Of a stretch of DNA of 10,186 nt, positions 6,296-10,186 are shown in pieces. Made by a program: the position numbers and the translations under genes. Source of the DNA: Candidatus Odinarchaeota archaeon (lineage in GTDB: Archaea; Asgardarchaeota; JAGGXT01); NCBI GenBank assembly GCA_021162905.1, contig JAGGXT010000359.1, forward strand, positions 1-10,186, given 5' to 3'. The notes under the pieces were generated by a model. That model was not told the origin of the DNA. It worked only from the letters and a program-made list of their open reading frames with translations, and searched no databases. The stretch's first letter is position 1. Every line of letters begins with the position of its first letter.

Positions 6296-6310
6296 CGAAA
6301 TGTTTATAAT
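6296..6310 (+). promoter_or_regulatory. Strong BRE/TATA promoter for the zinc-ribbon gene
   Basis: CGAAA (6296-6300) followed after two bases by TTTATAAT (6303-6310, counting TG as spacer) is close to the archaeal BRE/TATA consensus. Transcription would begin near 6330-6335, giving a leader of about 110 bases before the ATG at 6445. It is the best promoter in the window by eye. Confidence 0.6.
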
Positions 6311-6329
6311 AGGCACAGAGATATATTAC

Positions 6330-6374
6330 ATGAACTTAACATTGGGGACTTACAAAGTCTCCTGTGGTAGATAA
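6330..6374 (+). promoter_or_regulatory. Leader with 14-codon mini-ORF and hairpin
   Basis: An ATG at 6330 lies where transcription from the 6296-6310 promoter should begin, so it could be read as a leaderless mini-ORF, MNLTLGTYKVSCGR, ending at TAA 6372-6374. Inside it is a hairpin: GGGGACTT (6344-6351) pairs with AAGTCTCC (6355-6362), eight pairs with one G-T wobble around a three-base ACA loop. Such an arrangement could couple translation of the peptide to expression of the gene at 6445, or the hairpin may serve as a pause or small-RNA element. The geometry is seen directly; function is inferred. Confidence 0.35.
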
Positions 6375-6444
6375 ATAAGTTCTTGGCTTTTTGGTATTTG
6401 TTTTTGTAGAGCAATAAGATAATGACTTTTAGGTGAGAAGTTGT

Positions 6445-7284
6445 ATGGAAGATAGGGAGAAGAGGTTTATTGAATTTTGTAAAAAGCATAATATCATGGG
6501 GAATCATGTGAGGAAGAGGTGTATATGTTGCGGACGTACTCTAAAGGATATTTTTATAGAGGACGGGGAGGATGCATTTTGGGACTCGTATGCTTTATCG
6601 AGAGATGACATATTTGAGACTGCATATGAAAAGACCAGTGGCAAGATACTTTGCCACTCATGTAGGGAAAAATCGTATAATAATGTAATTGCGCAAGCTT
6701 ATTTGTATCATGGATATGAGAAGCTTGCTGACATAGTTTTGAGGGAATATTTTTATAATGTTTTTTCAAAGGAGGATGTATCCCCTCCGACTGAATATTT
6801 TGCGATTATTGATGAATTCGCAAATGAAATATTTAATGCAAAGAGTTTTCATAGGATGAATGTTGGTTTTTTCTTTTTCATTGATAAGCTTAAGCTTGAT
6901 AAGTGGATATTGGTGCATTCGGATGCGACCGTTTCGGATATTGAGTGGTCTAAGGATTTGGGATTGCTTGACAACAGCTGGAGACATGTTGCGGGCAAGA
7001 ATAATGTTATTTGGGCCAGGGTTCTAATGACATCGTCTACTGAGAATTTTTCTGTGTACCTGATACTTCTGAGGAAGGTGGGTGTTTCAAGCAAGATCAT
7101 AAGGATAATGAACAATACTATCAAGGTTGCGAAAATCAGATTTAGAAGATCAAAGAAAATTAAGAGCATTTTAGATAGGAAGGTTAAAGACAATTCTTTA
7201 AGTTTGAGTGAGTGTGCACTCATCAAGGAGTATTTTAAAATATTGGAGAACAACCAGCATGTGCAAGGGGTAATACATCCTTAG
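6445..7284 (+). CDS. Unrecognised 279-residue zinc-ribbon protein
   Basis: ATG 6445 has AGGTGAG (6431-6437) seven bases ahead, an excellent ribosome binding site that overlaps the earlier in-frame GTG 6433 and so argues for the ATG. The N-terminal third holds two cysteine pairs, RCICCGR (Cys26, Cys28, Cys29) and LCHSCRE (Cys70, Cys73), a CxxC-40-CxxC arrangement expected to bind one zinc as a ribbon or treble-clef knuckle; Cys12 may add to it. Between them is an acidic loop. Residues 80-200 look like mixed helix and strand with no known catalytic motif, and the C-terminal third is strongly basic (KIRFRRSKKIKS), suggesting nucleic acid binding. There are no membrane segments. The gene is alone behind its own promoter. 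Codon use (T and G endings) resembles nurA rather than csx1. I cannot assign a family or function. Confidence 0.7.
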   Translation: MEDREKRFIEFCKKHNIMGNHVRKRCICCGRTLKDIFIEDGEDAFWDSYALSRDDIFETAYEKTSGKILCHSCREKSYNNVIAQAYLYHGYEKLADIVLREYFYNVFSKEDVSPPTEYFAIIDEFANEIFNAKSFHRMNVGFFFFIDKLKLDKWILVHSDATVSDIEWSKDLGLLDNSWRHVAGKNNVIWARVLMTSSTENFSVYLILLRKVGVSSKIIRIMNNTIKVAKIRFRRSKKIKSILDRKVKDNSLSLSECALIKEYFKILENNQHVQGVIHP

Positions 7285-7495
7285 TTTTTAACAAATTTAT
7301 ATATTTTCTATAGAGATGATACGCTTCTGAGGAGATATAAATTCTTTTGCCAACCGAGTCTTCCAAGGAAGATTTATAGAATCCTCCTTCCTTTCTAAAT
7401 TTTATAAATTTATCAAACCGAAGACTTAAATTTGTTGATTTAACTTTTTTATTAAGTATTGTAGCAAGTTCATCTGGAAATAAAACTTTCAACAT
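7235..7495 (-). pseudogene. Truncated gene fragment, possibly a Cas RAMP (Cmr6-like) N-terminus
   Basis: From ATG 7495 the frame gives 86 residues. The start MLKVLFPDELATILNKKVKS, then TNLSLRFDKFIKF, reads as genuine protein with A- and T-ended codons like csx1. The NLSLRFDKF segment recalls the first strand region of RAMP proteins of type III effectors such as Cmr6, though I hold this loosely. The last 16 codons overlap the 3' end of the zinc-ribbon gene and turn into unlikely protein (HAGCSPIF), so homology probably ends near 7285. RAMP proteins are several times longer, so this would be a remnant cut by the arrival of the 5.5-7.28 kb segment or by deletion. Alternatively it is an intact small gene of unknown function. 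No ribosome binding site is evident. Confidence 0.4.
7282..7307 (+). promoter_or_regulatory. T-run and TATA-like element after the zinc-ribbon gene
   Basis: Directly at the stop of the zinc-ribbon gene is a run of five T (7284-7288), a possible terminator, and then AAATTTATATATTTTC, a TATA-like stretch on the plus strand. A transcript from it would start near 7330, run antisense through the truncated fragment and reach the methyltransferase gene with a leader of roughly 200 bases. Weak evidence. Confidence 0.3.
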
Positions 7496-7528
7496 CAAAA
7501 GAATGGGAGATTTTAGTGAGGAATAAAA

Positions 7529-8176
7529 ATGCCAAAGACTGATCCATTTGAAAAATATCCAATAAGGTACGATAATTGGTTTGAGAGAAACAAACTTGCT
7601 TACAAATCAGAGCTTAAGGCTATAGAGAAACTACTACCTAAGAACGGGCAAGGGGTAGAAATTGGTGTAGGAACGGGCAGATTTGCAGCACCCTTAGGCA
7701 TTAAAATAGGTATAGATCCCTCAAAGAAAATGTTGGAGATCGCGCAGAGAAGAGGAATCAGAGTTATTAATGCTGTGGCAGAAAATCTTCCTTTTAACGA
7801 TAACACTTTTGACTTCGTGTTGATGATTACTACTATCTGCTTTTTAGATGATATCGAGGCAGCATTTAAAGAGGCATACAGAGTGTTACGACCTAGAGGT
7901 TCTCTGATCATAGGTTTTATTGATAAAAACAGTAAACTCGGAAGGCAGTATCAACAACGTAAAGATAGCAACGTCTTCTATAAAATAGCCAACTTTTACT
8001 CAGTACACGATGTCGTTTTTTACTTAAAAAAAGCAGGTTTTGGAAATTTTAGTTTTGTCCAGACATTATATCATAAACTATCAGAAATTACGGAGATTGA
8101 GCCGATAAAAGAGGGATATGGTGAGGGGTCATTCGTTGTAATAAGGGCAATAAAGATGGGAAAAAAGCAAGATTAA
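7529..8176 (+). CDS. Class I SAM-dependent methyltransferase (Methyltransf_11 / UbiE-like)
   Basis: 215 residues from ATG 7529, with GTGAGGA about nine bases upstream as a modest ribosome binding site. Rossmann methyltransferase motifs are complete: motif I VEIGVGTGRFAAPLG (about 43-57) for AdoMet, motif II IGIDPSKKMLEIAQ, the acidic/adenine site AENLPFNDNTFDFVLM, and the post-motif AYRVLRPRGSLIIGFIDKNS. The C-terminal half has the short helix-strand cap found in stand-alone small-molecule or quinone-type enzymes. The substrate cannot be read from sequence; this family is broad, covering lipids, quinones, metalloid compounds and RNA. It stands alone on the plus strand and has no evident link to the CRISPR genes around it. 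Length is normal and no key residue is missing. Confidence 0.88.
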   Translation: MPKTDPFEKYPIRYDNWFERNKLAYKSELKAIEKLLPKNGQGVEIGVGTGRFAAPLGIKIGIDPSKKMLEIAQRRGIRVINAVAENLPFNDNTFDFVLMITTICFLDDIEAAFKEAYRVLRPRGSLIIGFIDKNSKLGRQYQQRKDSNVFYKIANFYSVHDVVFYLKKAGFGNFSFVQTLYHKLSEITEIEPIKEGYGEGSFVVIRAIKMGKKQD

Positions 8177-8607
8177 AGAACATTTTCGTTTCACATTGGA
8201 ACATTGTTGCATTATTCGCTTTACATCAATACTATTCTTTTTCATAGCACTTGTTTTTTGAAACTACAAAAGGGTAACTGACTACGTTACAGAACTTGGT
8301 GCTTAAAACTCTACCCTCAAGCGACTTCTTTATAAATTAAAGATTTTTCGACCTCCGTTTCACTCAAGCAAGGTAGATGAAATTAAAGTATGCAGCTATT
8401 ACCTAGATGAAGAAAACTAAATTGATAAACACAAAGGTATTGGTTCCCTTAGGCTATTATGCCACCGTTATATTTTTCAGAGGTACGGTCTTCAATTACA
8501 TGCAAAGGGAAATCTTCTTCAATTTATGACAAACTGTTTTTGGCTAAAATAAAAAGATACTACCTTACCCCATTTTGCTGAGATGCTCATAATGAAAAGA
8601 ATGTTGC
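8177..8607. other. Gene-poor spacer with one good TATA box
   Basis: No recognisable gene. A TATA box TTTATAAATT (8329-8338) stands out; on the plus strand transcription would start near 8360. Downstream is a 40-codon ORF (8407-8529, MKKTKLINTKVLVPLGYYAT and onward) with no ribosome binding site. A small dyad GTAAC/GTTAC (8274-8290) precedes it. The stretch GGCTAAAATAAAA near 8542 faintly resembles the boxes upstream of the Csa3-like gene. The region may hold a small RNA, a tiny gene or a decayed one; nothing is firm. Confidence 0.35.
8407..8529 (+). CDS. Possible 40-residue ORF downstream of a TATA box
   Basis: ATG 8407 to TGA 8527-8529 encodes 40 residues with a basic start (MKKTKLINTK) and a hydrophobic middle (VLVPLGYYATVIFF). 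It is preceded at the right distance for a short leader by the TATA box at 8329-8338. There is no clear ribosome binding site and no known relative. Such an ORF is easily expected by chance, so it is reported only because of the promoter. Confidence 0.2.
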   Translation: MKKTKLINTKVLVPLGYYATVIFFRGTVFNYMQREIFFNL

Positions 8608-8955
8608 TCACCTCATTAGCTTATTCTTTAAACAGATAAAAACTATTGACACAGCGGTAGTTACTACAGCTACAGAAAAAGAAAAAGTTAACGATCCCAT
8701 TAATTGTAAGTCGGGTAATGCATTTATATACGGCAACAACTGGGAAACAGCAGTAAGCGGAGCTGTAAGACCTCCAGCACCTAAAATATATTTCATTGAC
8801 GATAGAAATATTTCCTTTCTTTTACCTTGTATTTCTCTCTTTTTCTCTTTGTACACATACTCGGGTATGTATCTTTTAAGAGTGCTACCGTATTTCCCAG
8901 GTATTCCCTCTTTTTCTCTATAACGAGTGCCTCTTTTTGTTTTTAACTTCCTCAT
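8608..8955 (-). CDS. Small two-helix membrane protein, function unknown
   Basis: 115 residues from ATG 8955. Residues 1-50 are very basic (KLKTKRGTRYREKEG, KEKKREIQGKRKE), followed by two predicted membrane helices at about 50-72 and 85-109, and a short basic end (KNKLMR). By the positive-inside rule both ends should face the cytoplasm, leaving a short outside hairpin around PYINALPD. The gene overlaps the preceding ORF by 38 bases; CAGGA about nine bases upstream of its ATG may serve as ribosome binding site, so coupling is likely. No family recognised. Its place beside a CRISPR array invites comparison with membrane accessories of type III systems, but the sequence shows no CARF, SAVED or nuclease motif to support that. 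Confidence 0.55.
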   Translation of the reverse strand: MRKLKTKRGTRYREKEGIPGKYGSTLKRYIPEYVYKEKKREIQGKRKEIFLSSMKYILGAGGLTAPLTAVSQLLPYINALPDLQLMGSLTFSFSVAVVTTAVSIVFICLKNKLMR

Positions 8956-9103
8956 ATGGCATCCTGATCTTAAATAAAGATATTAATCTTCTGAATCCCT
9001 CAAACCAAAGTATAAGCGTTACTAATACTGTAAAAACATTATTGATAATTGTTTCAAGAGCCCTAAGAGAAAATGATCTATAATCATTATTTTCACCTAC
9101 CAC
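8918..9103 (-). CDS. Possible 61-residue single-helix membrane ORF next to the CRISPR array
   Basis: GTG 9103 opens 61 codons: a polar start (MVGENNDYRSFSLRALE), one membrane helix (about 15-35, NNVFTVLVTLILWFEGF) and a basic tail. It overlaps the next membrane-protein gene by 38 bases in another frame, and codons look acceptable. Weak points: a GTG start without a ribosome binding site ahead of it and only 22 bases to the first CRISPR repeat, so its promoter would have to lie within or across the array. If real, it suggests that the array is transcribed leftward into these genes; if not, this stretch may be the CRISPR leader instead. Confidence 0.4.
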   Translation of the reverse strand: MVGENNDYRSFSLRALETIINNVFTVLVTLILWFEGFRRLISLFKIRMPYEEVKNKKRHSL

Positions 9104-9125
9104 GTTTACTATAGATTCTAAAACA

Positions 9126-10186
9126 GTTGCCGTCCTCTATTCATCGAGGCCTTCGATACAACAGATTGTCAGAGGAAAGATAGTAACACTATCGAAGCCA
9201 GTGAACTTTATGTTGCCGTCCTCTATTCATCGAGGCCTTCGATACAACCTCGGCATTGTGGTAAATTATTCTTTGCTGTGGTGCTGAGTTGCCGTCCTCT
9301 ATTCATCGAGGCCTTCGATACAACTTTACATTGGAAAGGTGGTATAAAGAAAAAAACCTTATTTGGAGGTTGCCGTCCTCTATTCATCGAGGCCTTCGAT
9401 ACAACAATACGCTAATAGCAACTGGGACGCCTATATGTACAGCTTGTTGCCGTCCTCTATTCATCGAGGCCTTCGATACAACACATAGACGAAGCATTCG
9501 CCTTGCTCAAACCTTTCAAGCAATAAATGTTGCCGTCCTCTATTCATCGAGGCCTTCGATACAACAAGAGGTCAATGCAGCAATAAGATCTGTATTCAAA
9601 ACATGAAAAATATGTTGCCGTCCTCTATTCATCGAGGCCTTCGATACAACTAGAGTTCACGGAAGCTCGCATTCGGTTTTTTGTTCATGCTAACTGGTTG
9701 CCGTCCTCTATTCATCGAGGCCTTCGATACAACGAGTTTCATATATTAAGTGAGAGGCAAAGGAAACTGATGAGCAGGTTGCCGTCCTCTATTCATCGAG
9801 GCCTTCGATACAACTACAATGATCGAATCCTTGACGAAGTTGGCGAGGAGGAGATAAGTTGCCGTCCTCTATTCATCGAGGCCTTCGATACAACACAAAG
9901 AAATCAACGAGCTGCTAGATAAACTTAGTACATTATGTTGCCGTCCTCTATTCATCGAGGCCTTCGATACAACTTCACTGTACAGCGGCATTCGCGGAAC
10001 AGTTGTGTTCCGTGTTGCCGTCCTCTATTCATCGAGGCCTTCGATACAACAAGAAATTAGGCTTTGATGATACTGAGGAAATAGGCTTTATTACATTGTT
10101 GCCGTCCTCTATTCATCGAGGCCTTCGATACAACTTCACTGTACAGCGGCATTCGCGGAACAGTTGTGTTCCGTGTTGCCGTCCTC
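9126..10186. CRISPR. CRISPR array: 13 full 37-nt repeats plus one partial, 13 spacers
   Basis: Repeats begin at 9126, 9212, 9288, 9369, 9446, 9529, 9614, 9697, 9778, 9858, 9937, 10014 and 10098; each is 37 nt and identical to the others, and a fourteenth starts at 10175 and is cut by the window end after 12 nt. The repeat opens with GTTGCCGTCC and closes with TTCGATACAAC, so GTTG/CAAC is a terminal dyad; ATCGA-GGCCT-TCGAT inside it forms a 5-bp hairpin with a 5-base loop. Spacers are 49, 39, 44, 40, 46, 48, 46, 44, 43, 42, 40, 47 and 40 nt, typical of archaeal arrays. Spacers 11 and 13 are identical. The ATTGAAAC-type 3' end is absent, so orientation and subtype are not decidable from the repeat. 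No adaptation or processing gene is visible beside it. Confidence 0.99.
9974..10174. repeat. Same 40-nt spacer present twice (spacers 11 and 13)
   Basis: The spacer at 9974-10013 recurs without a mismatch at 10135-10174, with repeat 12, spacer 12 (10051-10097) and repeat 13 between the two copies. Each copy contains a 7-bp perfect hairpin, CGGAACA-GTTG-TGTTCCG (9995-10012 and 10156-10173). Because the flanking repeats are also identical, the duplicated unit is at least 129 nt. Unequal recombination between repeats, replication slippage or an assembly duplication are all possible; the window ends just after the second copy, so whether spacer 12 also recurs cannot be seen. Confidence 0.95.

Noticed and set aside
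6304..6507. Minus-strand open frame across the leader of the zinc-ribbon gene
   Set aside because: No ribosome binding site, unlikely composition, and overlaps a strong plus-strand promoter and gene start.
6849..7253. Long minus-strand open frame opposite the zinc-ribbon gene
   Set aside because: Its Leu/Phe/Ile-rich product is the antisense shadow of a better supported gene with a ribosome binding site and promoter.
7600..7911. Minus-strand open frame opposite the methyltransferase
   Set aside because: Antisense of a gene with complete methyltransferase motifs.
9289..9922. Open frames across the CRISPR array with a repeated peptide beginning PSSIHRGLRY
   Set aside because: They are translations of the CRISPR repeats; the peptide repeats only because the DNA repeat does.
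10056..10080. TGATGA and CTGA close together in spacer 12, like box C/D guide RNA elements
   Set aside because: The boxes are only a few bases apart and lie in a CRISPR spacer; no C'/D' pair or terminal stem.

Overview
The window looks like an AT-rich chromosomal segment of a thermophilic archaeon, most likely of the Thermoproteota (crenarchaeal) type. The signs are archaeal BRE/TATA promoters, GGTGA-type ribosome binding sites, heavy use of ATA, AGA and AGG codons, T-run termination signals and a gene set typical of that group: Csx1, a Csa3-like CARF regulator, VapBC, and NurA with HerA. The species cannot be named from the sequence. This is an accessory, defence-related region: 13 full CRISPR repeats plus one cut by the window edge occupy the last kilobase.

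Layout. 1-1176 (+) is a 5'-truncated csx1 (CARF plus HEPN ribonuclease, an accessory of type III CRISPR). 1284-1983 (+) is a vapB-vapC toxin-antitoxin pair behind a TATA box embedded in TCAGA/TCTGA dyads. On the minus strand, 5529 down to 2005 is a same-direction run: nurA, herA, a small ORF of doubtful status (3073-2822) and a Csa3-like CARF-winged-helix regulator with its own promoter and three upstream TTTTAG-type boxes. The herA/regulator gap also holds a GC-rich stem-loop followed by a T-run, a candidate small RNA on the plus strand. 5530-6444 is poorly coding: it holds a probable decayed gene, an overlapping hydrophobic ORF and a strong promoter with a short leader ORF and hairpin. 6445-7284 (+) is an unrecognised 279-residue zinc-ribbon protein. 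A truncated gene fragment (7495-7235, minus), possibly of the Cas RAMP superfamily, abuts its end. 7529-8176 (+) is a class I SAM-dependent methyltransferase. 8177-8607 has no convincing gene. 9103-8608 (minus) holds two small overlapping membrane-protein ORFs. The CRISPR array fills 9126-10186.

How the parts may fit together. Csx1 and the Csa3-like protein both carry CARF domains, which in known families sense cyclic oligoadenylate made by the type III effector; one would act as a ribonuclease, the other as a transcription factor. The NurA-HerA pair (nuclease plus hexameric translocase) stands without Mre11-Rad50 and lies immediately upstream of the CARF regulator, so a nuclease module under second-messenger control is a reasonable hypothesis. 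No cas1, cas2, cas4, cas6 or effector gene is visible, so the array must be served from elsewhere. The array has 37-nt repeats framed by GTTG/CAAC, spacers of 39-49 nt, and one 40-nt spacer present twice.

The most unusual items are the 12-bp perfect stem with T-run in the herA/regulator gap, the dual-frame decayed region at 5852-6223, the altered motor motif of HerA, the repeated spacer, and the zinc-ribbon gene with its structured leader.
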